From Ascarosepion bandense (taxonomy: Eukaryota > Mollusca > Cephalopoda > Sepiida > Sepiidae): DNA of 64,000 nucleotides. The translations under genes were made by a program, and so were the position numbers. Below the pieces are notes generated by a model that did not search any database, was not told the origin of the DNA, and was given only the letters and a program-made list of their open reading frames with translations. Where the stretch lies: assembly GCA_037127315.1 (NCBI GenBank), contig JBBBDQ010000421.1:2181001-2245000 (forward strand), in the 5' to 3' direction. Below, one piece after another: positions 55,301-64,000 of this stretch (its first letter is position 1; each line of letters begins with the position of its first letter).

Positions 55301-55380
55301 TACACCAAGCAACCGTAGAACTTACGTTTCGTAAGATGATGAGATATTATCTCTAATTAAATACTGCACTTAAATTCATA

Positions 55381-55382
<2 letters not shown>

Positions 55383-55413
<31 letters not shown>
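55383..55413. repeat. (TA)n tail of SINE A
   Basis: TA units at the 3' side of the minus-strand SINE A. Confidence 0.93.
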
Positions 55414-55415
<2 letters not shown>

Positions 55416-55606
55416 TTATCCCCATACAAGCCTGTTTCTGTATCACAGCTCATCAGTGTGGCTAGAATTTCACTTGCTTCCAGACGGGATCGAAACTCGA
55501 CTTATTTGGTGTCAGTTGGAACCTCTAATTCCTAAGCCATAGGCGCATGGAATGGAAGAGACGAAATTTTAACGTGTTATATATATGCGGTGTATACACA
55601 AGCCAG
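55414..55606 (-). mobile_element. SINE A, minus-strand copy (subfamily 2)
   Basis: Minus strand: leader GTGTATACACCGCATATATA, head CCTATGGCTTAGGAATTAGA (box A region), box B GAGTTTCGATCCCG, body CACACTGATGAGCTGTGATA, and tail CAGGCTTGTATGGGGATAAC into (TA)n. Confidence 0.8.
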
Positions 55607-55721
55607 TCATCGGGAAAACTCAATTTATTACTGAGGAGTAACGCGTAAATCGTAGAAGTGGTAAATGTTTTAAAAATTTTCCTCTCCAGAGAGCTGAATG
55701 GTAATGAGAGAATAATATATT

Positions 55722-55866
55722 AGTCATCTACATAAAAACTTGTTTCGCTGTATCACAGCTTATCAGTGTGGCTAAACTTCCAACCGGGATCGAAACTCGA
55801 CCGATCTGGTGTCAGTCGGAGTCTCCACTCCCTAAGGCAGAAGTAAATTTTAGCGTGTTACATATA
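55722..55866 (-). mobile_element. SINE A, minus-strand copy, shorter head
   Basis: Minus strand: TAACACGCTAAAATTTACTT, a box A remnant CTTAGGGAGTGGAGACTCC, GAGTTTCGATCCCGG, GATAAGCTGTGATACAGCG and AACAAGTTTTTATGTAGATG. Related to 55414-55606. Confidence 0.75.
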
Positions 55867-56082
55867 TATATATATATGTCACGTTATTATCTACTTTTAA
55901 ATCTGTCTCTATAATTTTCAACATGTCCATTAATCATTCTCCCCATTTTCTTCTTTCCGTTTTTTGTTCAAATTCTAATTTACAACTTCCAATTCTGATT
56001 TCCCATTTTCTCTACCCCACTTACCTCTCGCACAAAATTTCCCAATATAAGGAAAATAATTTTCCATCTCCCCTCACACTAC

Positions 56083-56130
56083 CTGATGAGACATTGTCCT
56101 TTCAATGTCGAAACAAAATGTACACTTTCA
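56083..56130 (+). ncRNA. Hammerhead-like motif, stems II and III present
   Basis: CTGATGA (56083-56089), a perfect 7-bp stem II (GACATTG/CAATGTC), and GAAA (56110-56113). Stem III is AAAATGTA/TACATTTT, with one C-C mismatch at its base, then CTA as a possible cleavage triplet. The outer stem I cannot be paired, because the downstream side runs into (TA)n. Confidence 0.45.
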
Positions 56131-56149
56131 TAATTTCTACATTTTCTAA

Positions 56150-56155
<6 letters not shown>

Positions 56156-56209
<54 letters not shown>
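56156..56209. repeat. (TA)n microsatellite
   Basis: About 27 TA units. Confidence 0.95.
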
Positions 56210-56213
<4 letters not shown>

Positions 56214-56476
56214 AGTCCGTAAAGTGTGAGGATAATCCAACAAGATAACTTAATATAAATATTAAGTGTTGTATCTATATACAGAGCTCAATGGATGTTA
56301 TCCAGAGCAAATTATATTTATGAAAGAAAACTCAACACGTCTTTTCAAGTGGTCTTTTAAACTATAGTTAATTTCTATGAGCTAATTAGCTCATTTCATC
56401 AGACCTTACAATATTTTTTTTATTTGTTACAAAAAATTTGCTGGAATAAGCATTTTGAAATGACGTGTTGTGTTAT

Positions 56477-56479
<3 letters not shown>

Positions 56480-56523
<44 letters not shown>
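56480..56523. repeat. (TA)n microsatellite
   Basis: About 22 TA units. Confidence 0.95.
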
Positions 56524-56526
<3 letters not shown>

Positions 56527-57451
56527 AACATCTCACTTTGCGCGTCTTGAAACTTAAGGAATAAGAAACCTGCATAAGAAGAAAGCTCTGTTTTGGTAAA
56601 AGCTTATTGCTTTATATATATAGATTCTGTGTTTAAAATTAGATGATTGCGTGTACGTGGTCATACAATTCCTGTTTTGACCTGTCATCATTTAATCATG
56701 TTTAGTTACTGAATGTGATATATTATTTCTTTGATCATGCTATCACTCGTCCTGTCTAGTCTGCGGAATTTCTTTGCCTGTCATAGAAATGAGTCATAAA
56801 CTCTCTGTCTTTTTCTCTTTTAGTCACTTCTTTCTATCTTTTTTTTTTGCCTTGAAGCAGTGTCCACTTGATCCCTCCGCAGAGACAAACACCCTGAAAG
56901 CTGACTTCTTAATTTCACCGAACTACTAGGTGTATTTTCGCTCGCATTCCATACAGTACAAGATTTTTTCTTTTTACTGAGCAATGTCTGCTTACACACA
57001 AGAATATTTTCCTCTCTTTTGAATTATATTGTGTATATATACGTATGTGTTGAATTAAGTTATTTTAAAAGTTTTCAACATCTTTTCTTTTTTTATTATC
57101 TATATTGAAAAAATAAATTGGAAACTGACGCCTGCGATGTCGAACGTTTACGGGATGGTAATAATAGAAACAACCAAATAAGAATTTGTGTTGGGGCAAC
57201 TTGGTAGTGTATTATCATGAAATTCCTCCTGTTCGGAACAGGCGACAAAAAGTCCGACATGAAAATAATACAATGTAAACAAGACAGCGAATGAAAACTA
57301 ACGACAGACGCTCGATGTTTATAAAAATTTGAAAGAGAATCTTTACTTCCAATAAAAAACAGTTATAGATTTACAAAAAGGATAATACATAAATTCCTCT
57401 AATAATGGGTTTTAGTGCTATGTGAATTTTACAAGCAATTCAACATTTTAT
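56524..57451. other. Unassigned sequence
   Basis: Nothing recognised. Confidence 0.35.
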
Positions 57452-58483
57452 TCTTCTATGTGCCCTGTCCTTTCAGGACGTAGGCGATCATGGCTTTCCA
57501 CGTCTCCCTATCCTTGGTGGCTCTTAGCACGCCTTCTTCTGTTACATCATGCAACACTCGTTCCATCATCCACCTGATTAGGTCGTTCAAATATGTTATC
57601 CGTTGCTTTCCTCTGTCGCTTTTCCCCTCTATCTGGCCTGTTAGTATCAGGTTCTCCAAGCCCTCCTTTCTCATTGCATGTTCCAAGAATTTCAGCTGTT
57701 TCTTCCTGATGCTCAGTATTAATTTCCTTTTCGTTTCCATAATTTCCAAAACCTCATCATTGCTCACATGCTCAATCCATGATATTCACAGCAGCCTTCT
57801 GTAGAACCACATTTCAGTTGCTTCAAGTTTTTCCTTCATCTTTGATGATATTGTCAGCATTCACTGTCATATTAAAGAACTAACAACACGCAGCAATCCA
57901 ATACTATCTTCTTTGTTTTTAGAGAAGTTGTCCTGTTTCTTAATACTTTACTCAACTTCTGGAATGCTTCCTTCGCCATGCCAATTCCCTTCGGATCTCT
58001 GTGTCGCACTTTCCGTCTTCTGTTATAACATTTCCTAGGTATTTAAATTTTTGTACTTACTTGATTTTAGTATCTCCGACCTGTATTTGGCATAATGGGC
58101 TGCCCTTTTTATTGATGACCATGCATTCGGTTTTCTTGCAGTTTATTTGTAGTCCTTTCTTGTCACTCTCTTTAGCTACCTTCTGTAGGAGGTCTTGTAG
58201 TTTCCTTTCTGTGTCTGCTATCCTGTTACCCTTGGTTGTTTAAATTGTGGCGTTCGATGACAAATCCAGGCATAATTTCTAGGGACTTTAAAATATTATC
58301 ACCGTACAAGTTGAACAGATAAGGTGAAAACACACATCCTTGTCTTACGCCTCTTTCTATCTTTGTATAACTGCTAAATTCATTATCTGTCCGTATAGAA
58401 GCAGTTTGGTGCCAGTAAAGGTTCTTGATTACTCTTAAGTCTTTCCCAAATATGTCAAGGTTGCCGAGCATATTTGACATCAC
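57452..58483 (-). mobile_element. LINE B, longest copy by RT coverage (YADD deleted)
   Basis: Minus strand: RT fingers/palm DLRVIKNLYWHQTASIRTDN and KIERGVRQGCVFSPYLFNLY (58226-58483), then NLNN. Where RYADD should follow, 13 unrelated bases join directly to IADTERKLQDLL, so the catalytic YADD is lost. The C-terminus (57456-57767) is open: RKKQLKFLEHAMRKEGLENL to AYVLKGQGT. The 3' tail shows only one or two GAA units. Confidence 0.85.
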
Positions 58484-58587
58484 ATATACAATAAAGGGAT
58501 TTTTAAAAGCAGTGGAAAAGAAAAGGATAACTCAGATATTTTCATCTTAACTGTGAAAATTTTATCACAGTTTCAAACGACCACTTC

Positions 58588-58882
58588 TTTTGTGTGCCAT
58601 GTCTCTTCAGGGCGTAGGCAATCAAAGCCCTTAACATATTCCGGTTCCTTGTTGCTCTCACTTCATATTGTCCTATTATCACTCTTGAACCATGTTCTGC
58701 CATTCATTTGTTCAAACCGATCAAGTATGTATCAGATTCTCCAAACACTCCTTTCATTACGTGTCCTTGAAACTTTAACTGTCTCTTTCTGATGTTAAGT
58801 AGAAGTTTCCTTTTTGTTTTCATTCTCTTAAATACCTCGTCGTTACTCACATGTTCGGTCCATGGTATCCTCAGCATCCTTC
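58588..58882 (-). mobile_element. LINE B, 3' fragment
   Basis: TCTTCAGGGCGTAGGCAATC, AACTTTAACTGTCTCTTTCT, CTCGTCGTTACTCACATGTT and GGTATCCTCAGCATCCTTC are complements of the LINE B end. There is an internal deletion around the GLENL segment. Confidence 0.7.
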
Positions 58883-59560
58883 ACTGGGGATCTGAATAAT
58901 GGGTAATAAATTTAATTCAACCCTTTAAAATTTCGGAAAACTCTGCCGGGTATATATAAATGCAAGTTTAGTCTTACAAAAAACAGCATTCTTCGTGAAG
59001 AGATTACACCGCTTCGTGTTCTCTCGTTGTTGGGTTTTCTCTATTGTGACGTATGAGTGAGGTGAAAGAAGAAAGGATGATGACGTCGCTCTTCTTCTGG
59101 CACGCTTTAAAAAATGGCTACCGAAAACTATCAAAAGACTCGAATTCGCTCATTTAAATAACTCCAAAGCATGGTTAAGCGCAAAAGAGCCAAGAGAAAA
59201 CCATATATGGGTAAAATAAACCAACAAGTTACCGTTTTTTTCCTTTTTCCTGTTATCGACCTTTTAAAACAGACGATAATTAAACTCCCGTAAAAAAATC
59301 ATTAAATTAGCAAACAATATGACTTCTAAAATTTTGACGCTTGTATACATTATTTGGTGCCAGTATATTATGTGGCCTACCTGGTTTGAATGTGTTTTAT
59401 CTCACTAAGAGTATATTTACAGTTATAATTATTCGGCTATTTATTAAAATTAATTATTTTCTCTAATGCTAGACCTGCAATGACCTAACCCATAGCCCTA
59501 ATACTAACCCTAACCCTTACCAGACAGTTATAATACTTTCTTAAGTTTTTTATGACGTGT
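58883..59560. other. Unassigned sequence
   Basis: A short CCCTAA-like patch at 59497-59518 is noted among the rejected items. Nothing else. Confidence 0.35.
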
Positions 59561-59790
59561 AGTGAGGAAGGAGGGTTTAAAGAATCTGATAAGCATGTTA
59601 CGAACAGAGAGGCAGGAGAAAGCGACATAATTATGTGACATAATTGATGGGCTTGCACAGATGGATGACAGAGAAGGGTTTGAGAGGTGTAACAGGAGAA
59701 GGGGTGTTAAATGCTACAAGAGATAGGGAGATATGGAAGGCCGTGATTACCATTGCCCTGAAGGGACATAGCACATAGAAGAAGAATACG
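59561..59790 (+). mobile_element. LINE B, 3' fragment, plus strand
   Basis: AGGAGGGTTTAAAGAATCTG, GTAACAGGAGAAGGGGTGTT, ACAAGAGATAGGGAGATATG, GGAAGGCCGTGATTACCATT and CCTGAAGGGACATAGCACAT end in AGAAGAAGAA, the GAA tail. Confidence 0.72.
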
Positions 59791-59996
59791 CTTTTTAAGG
59801 TAGGCCACATATCATACCAGTGACAGAATTTTGTAGGCCACATTCCAAAGGTTGGCCACAATACTATGTCGGCACCCATTATTTCTTTAATTTTAAAATA
59901 AGATACAGGTACAATGTCAACCAAATAAATGTACATAGGTAAATATGAAAAAATATTTATTTTTACTATTTTAATTTTAATTTCCAACACTATGTA

Positions 59997-60405
59997 CTGT
60001 GCCCCTTCAGGACGTAAACGATCATTACTCTTCACACCTTCCTATCATTTGTAGATCTTGTTAAGGTTTGCCTTTTCATTCCTGCTCCCACTATCCACTA
60101 CGGCACTCACCTGCAAAAACTTGTCAGGTAGTTCAGTTGATGTTTCCATCTGTCTCTGATTCTATATACAAGCGTTCTTTTTGTTTCCAGTTTCCTTAAA
60201 ACGTCTTCGTTACCCACACGTTCCATCCATGGTATACGCGGCATCCTTTTGTAAAACCACGTTACTGTTGCTTCAAGTCTATTCGTTATCTGTAGGGAGA
60301 TTGTCTATCATTCACTAACATTGATGAAGACTGATATTGCATGACAGACCAACGATCTTATCTTTGTTTCAAATTCGTAAAATTTGTCAGCTACGTTGTT
60401 GAATT
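59997..60405 (-). mobile_element. LINE B, diverged 3' fragment
   Basis: CCCCTTCAGGACGTAAACGA, AACGTCTTCGTTACCCACAC, GGTATACGCGGCATCCTTTT and ACCACGTTACTGTTGCTTCA match the complement of LINE B in order. Confidence 0.68.
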
Positions 60406-61364
60406 CAATATATGATATTCCCAATAAAACAGTATAAAAATTAGAAACAGTCCATTTAAATCAGACTCAATTTCTCAATTCTGTTTATTTTTCAGGAACA
60501 CCGTTCATTGATTGTCAGATAACCTTATCCACTTACTACATCTAAAATGTTAATATAACTCAAAATGTTAAAGCTCATGAAAATTGTGATTAAACACCGG
60601 CTCAGGATGATTTATCTCTTTGTCGGAAATAGATGAAGTGAACCTTATAAAACATATACAATTATTTTACGTATCTACGGATTTCATCTGTATCCAGTTG
60701 TTTACTTGTTTATTCTATTTGCAGACTGGAAGATTGCAAAAACCAGACAGACGGTTTTAATGTCCCCATTAAGATATCAAAGCTTATATGAGAGCGTCGC
60801 CAAATTAATCAGGTCACTTAGTCAAGATTTACTCAAAACATAACGCCTATCGGTGCGGAAACTGGGATCGGCAAGCCGAATTCAAATCAGTCTGTTTGGC
60901 ATTATTACATTGGAAAAGGTATGATTCCATCTCACACCATCTTCTCTTGATATGGAATAAAAAAAAAGAGAAAAAACCAGGATCTCAATCCTTGGGTGGT
61001 TGCCAATTTTAAGAGAACGAAAATTGCATTCTGAACCGTGGAGAATGCAGAAAAAAGAAAAAAAAAAAGAAAAGAAAATACAAACTGTCTACTATTTTTA
61101 CAAAAAAATTTATGTTAATTCAAATATAAAGAAAAAAGCTGCTGAGAACCATGTTCACTTCTGCCCTGAAGAAAAATGGTACTAAAATTGCGTAAAATTT
61201 ACCCTCGTGGTTGACAGTTACATTTTTTATTAAAATTCTAAGCCTATGCTTAATTTTCAGGAAGGGAGATGCTCTATATTTACAATAGTCAAATCAGAAC
61301 TAGAATAGATTATTTCAGCCAAATCCGGTCTAGTGCCGCCTAGTACTAACCCTCCAGCCACTCA
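60406..61364. other. Unassigned; faint SINE B-like trace near 60840
   Basis: GGAAACTGGGATCGGCAAGC and TTGGAAAAGGTATGATTCC weakly resemble the SINE B body. Otherwise nothing. Confidence 0.3.
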
Positions 61365-61655
61365 CTTCAGTCCGATACGTGATACTCACTTATGCAATCA
61401 TGTCTCGAAATAATACTTTTCCCGCAGTAGGTTACCATTACTCATTACTTTCTGTGGTAGACTGATTGCCAACCAAAGCTAGAGAACCCAATATCTCCTG
61501 CTATTTAGCCCATAGCTGGAGGGAGAAGCGATGGATTAATACTTTTCCCAGGGGTATTTGCGCGTAAGTCAATGCAACGAATTCAACTGGAATTTGAACT
61601 CGGCTCTCCAATTTCTCGTTCGAAGCCAATGTCCACTGCACCACAACGCACATCT
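61365..61655 (-). mobile_element. SINE B, near-complete copy
   Basis: Minus strand: GTGCGTTGTGGTGCAGTGGA (box A), CCGAGTTCAAATTCCAG (box B), TTGACTTACGCGCAAATACC, AGCTATGGGCTAAATAGCAG and GGCAATCAGTCTACCACAGA. The tail is eroded. Confidence 0.8.
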
Positions 61656-62927
61656 AGCCACTATGCAGATCAAAATCGATTACGTAATCTTTTGGGTGGT
61701 TAATTATTCTCCAGCTTGTAAGCGTTGTTCCTCATACAAAACGATACTAGCCTCTCACTAATCTGTCGCTATTAATAATAGAAAATATTCAAACAAGCTA
61801 CATTCAATTTTCAACCTTTATAGCTAGGATCCGCTACGCCGCGTTCTGGAGAGAAAATAATTTCTCATTCTCTTCCAGTTCATTTGTTAAGAAGTAAGTT
61901 CTACTTAGCTTTTATCGAACTATCATTGGCTAGAAAAGACGACCTAGAGGATGCTTACTTGATCACTACAATCTTGTCCTCTTCAAAATGAGTCAAATGA
62001 TATCTGTTCTACACGTCCGTTACAAAGGGAATCTTGGTTGGTTTCTTTTTCTCACCTCTGTTTAGGGTTATATTTAAGTTTAGTGGGTCGTCTCGTCATT
62101 CTTCGATTGACAAGTGACGATTGGCGGCGGCTGGATTCGAAACGCCCAAGATTTTCTTGCGATCTACCATCACTATACTTTTGCAATCAGTTTGATTGTG
62201 AAAGAAACGACTCCGCACTCTGCAAGCGGTAGACGAAAGAATCTTCATCCTGCGACATTCCGGTTTTCACCGCGTTAGAAAGGAAAATACGTGGAGAAAG
62301 TTAGATGTCTCTCGACTATGAAAAGATGTGCAATTTTCCGCTTTTCGACTGTACGGAGTTTCGAGACAAGGGACCTTAAGGGGGTCTCAAGGAATAATGG
62401 TCCTTCGCGGTGTCGATGTTCATTGAATCCTGCAATTTGCATGACCTTACTGCAATTTTCCCCCATAACCCTCTCCCTAGAGTGTTTTTTGCGCCTTGTA
62501 CTAGGTCAACTATTGTAAAAAGTCAGGCCTAAGAGCGGGTTCGATTCTTGTCATTAGCACTTTTATTAAAAAAAAATGTTTGTTCTGATTGTAAGCACGA
62601 TTTTCTTTTCCCTCCTTATTCAATGTCCCTAAATTTCGCATGGAAAGACATAAACACTGTGTTCACACGGTAATGTTACACCATCGTCGACTTCAGGAAA
62701 ACTCAACTGCTTTTTTAATGCAACACATTTTGAAGAGAATGCTGTCCTGAAATGCGAGAATAGCGTTTGTTAAATGTGATGAAATTAGAGTAACTGGTTT
62801 GAATTGGTTCCGACTTTGAATAAGTTGATGTGTATACTGACGAGTCAAAACATTAAACGGCAAAGCAGTTAAATGTTGTCATTTTAAATGTAGGCAAAAA
62901 TAAGATAAAGAGTGCTCGCTCGCGCGC

Positions 62928-62959
<32 letters not shown>

Positions 62960-63913
62960 AAGAAAGATACGACGAACATGGTCGTTAAGAGAAGAGAATT
63001 TGAACTTTTTTTTTCAAGAGGAGGATGAAAAACATTCCTATATATTAAGTCAAATTCGTAGGTGTGTCAAGGTCGAACTGATGGAATGTAATGAAGATAA
63101 TAAGGCTTTTTAGATGCTAGGGTCGTCGTACCGCGGCCATTAAATGAGAATAATTACAACAATTTCAAGTGCAAGTTTTCAACAATTTCTACCGAAAACC
63201 TTAGTTCACATTTCCCGTTCATGTCTGCTTTCTAATGCGCCAACTTCTTCCGCCAACTTTCAATTTTATTTTTATCAGTTTCTTCTGAATATGGCCTTTC
63301 ACAATTTTTTATTAACGATGCCGTTCATTTTTATATGAATATTTTAATACTTTTATTTCCTGCCTTATATAAAAGGCTAAACTATTCTTCTCCAAACAGT
63401 CCACTTTTTCTGTCTGTCCAAACTGTCCAAATTATCGTCTCCACTGGCCGCTTCTTATTGTTCTTATGTCTTGTCTAATAAGCTTTGAGCGATCACAGAA
63501 ACCGTTTTCTTGCTTAAATTCCCACTCCTTTCTGGCGGTCGGAGCGATGACGTGGGTGGAGAAAACAAACAGACATAATCACTATAAAAAGAAACAAAAG
63601 AACAAATAAATACACATATACGTACGCTTACACAGTCACTGTCATGTACACACTCGCTCACACAACGAAGAAAATCATTTCATAAGATAAAATAGAAGCA
63701 AATAAATTCAATTAGTTTCCACTCCTTGCAAAAATAAGAAACAAGCACCAGTTCTATGTTCGCCCATCCTGGAGAAGATATCAAAAAGTCAATAGATTTT
63801 TTAATAATTCCGAGAGTATGACCATTCCTCATTTTTTTTAAGTTGACACTTGTGCGGGTAGCTTAAAGTGCCCTGAGTTCAAATCCTATTCTAGTCTACT
63901 GATCTCACTTTAG
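61656..63913. other. Mostly unassigned, fewer repeats
   Basis: Includes a (TG)(GA) tract at 62930-62960 and a TATA-like box ATATAAAAGG near 63367. A tRNA-like trace (GCGGGTAGCTTAAAGTGCCC, then GAGTTCAAATCCTA) lies at 63845-63890. No motif-bearing open frame was found. Confidence 0.35.
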
Positions 63914-64000
63914 CGAAAGGCATTCCACTGCCACTATTGCGCAGGGGGTTACATAGGGGAAGGTGAAGAGAAAGAGAGGTTAGATATAGGAAATGTCAGA
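63914..64000 (-). mobile_element. LINE A, 3' tail, cut by the window edge
   Basis: AAAGGCATTCCACTGCCACT, GCGCAGGGGGTTACATAGGG and GGTTAGATATAGGAAATGTC match the LINE A 3' UTR at 36680-36765. The rest lies outside the window. Confidence 0.75.

Noticed and set aside
59497..59518. Telomere-like CCCTAA units
   Set aside because: Only about three imperfect units; too short and isolated to be an interstitial telomeric array.
63367..63376. Promoter of a downstream gene (ATATAAAAGG)
   Set aside because: No transcript-like or coding feature follows. A TATA-like string is expected by chance in AT-rich DNA.

Overview
The window looks like intergenic chromosomal DNA from an invertebrate animal. A mollusc is likely, and a coleoid cephalopod such as an octopus is my best guess. 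The evidence is AT-rich sequence packed with (TA)n and (CA)n microsatellites, several families of tRNA-derived SINEs, degraded non-LTR retrotransposons of at least four lineages, and Penelope-like elements. I found no intact host protein-coding gene. Every open frame with recognisable content is a decayed retroelement fragment, and the other open frames are by-products of low-complexity or tandem-repeat DNA.

Layout. At 0.5-6.1 kb there is a diverged satellite of roughly 80-95 bp monomers, split by LINE and SINE insertions. At 6.3-12.7 kb lie a dispersed repeat (family T), a 5S rRNA-like segment fused to a tRNA-derived SINE, a foldback, and a ~1 kb dispersed duplication. At 12.8-16.8 kb are two unrelated tandem arrays, with periods of 126-130 bp and 71 bp. 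At 20.2-25.6 kb is a Tx1-like LINE with ORF1 and ORF2 remnants, split by an RTE-like LINE. At 27.1-30.4 kb a family-T copy is split at its (TA)n tract by a Penelope-like element (PLE), followed by a MITE-like element with long inverted repeats, a palindrome and a second PLE 3' end. At 34.8-43.3 kb come a young 130-bp triplication, many copies of SINE family B, and LINE A and LINE D 3' ends. At 44.0 kb is a nearly complete hammerhead ribozyme motif on the minus strand. At 45.5-60.4 kb are more LINE A and LINE B ends, family-A SINEs with (TA)n tails, PLE 3' ends, a perfect 53-bp-arm palindrome and tRNA-like sequences. At 60.4-64 kb the sequence is mostly unassigned.

How the parts relate. LINE A and a tRNA-like element (C) share a ~60 bp 3' tail, which suggests LINE A mobilised element C. 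SINE A copies end in (TA)n, so they probably seed the microsatellites, and a PLE has inserted into such a tract. PLE-type 3' ends carry hammerhead-type cores (CTGATGA, a hairpin, GAAA) in varying states of decay. The most unusual items are the 44.04-44.10 kb hammerhead, the 5S-tRNA composite SINE, the shared LINE/SINE tail and the perfect palindrome at 54.65-54.76 kb. All family assignments come from reading motifs by eye. No database search was possible, and boundaries are good to about 5-20 bp.
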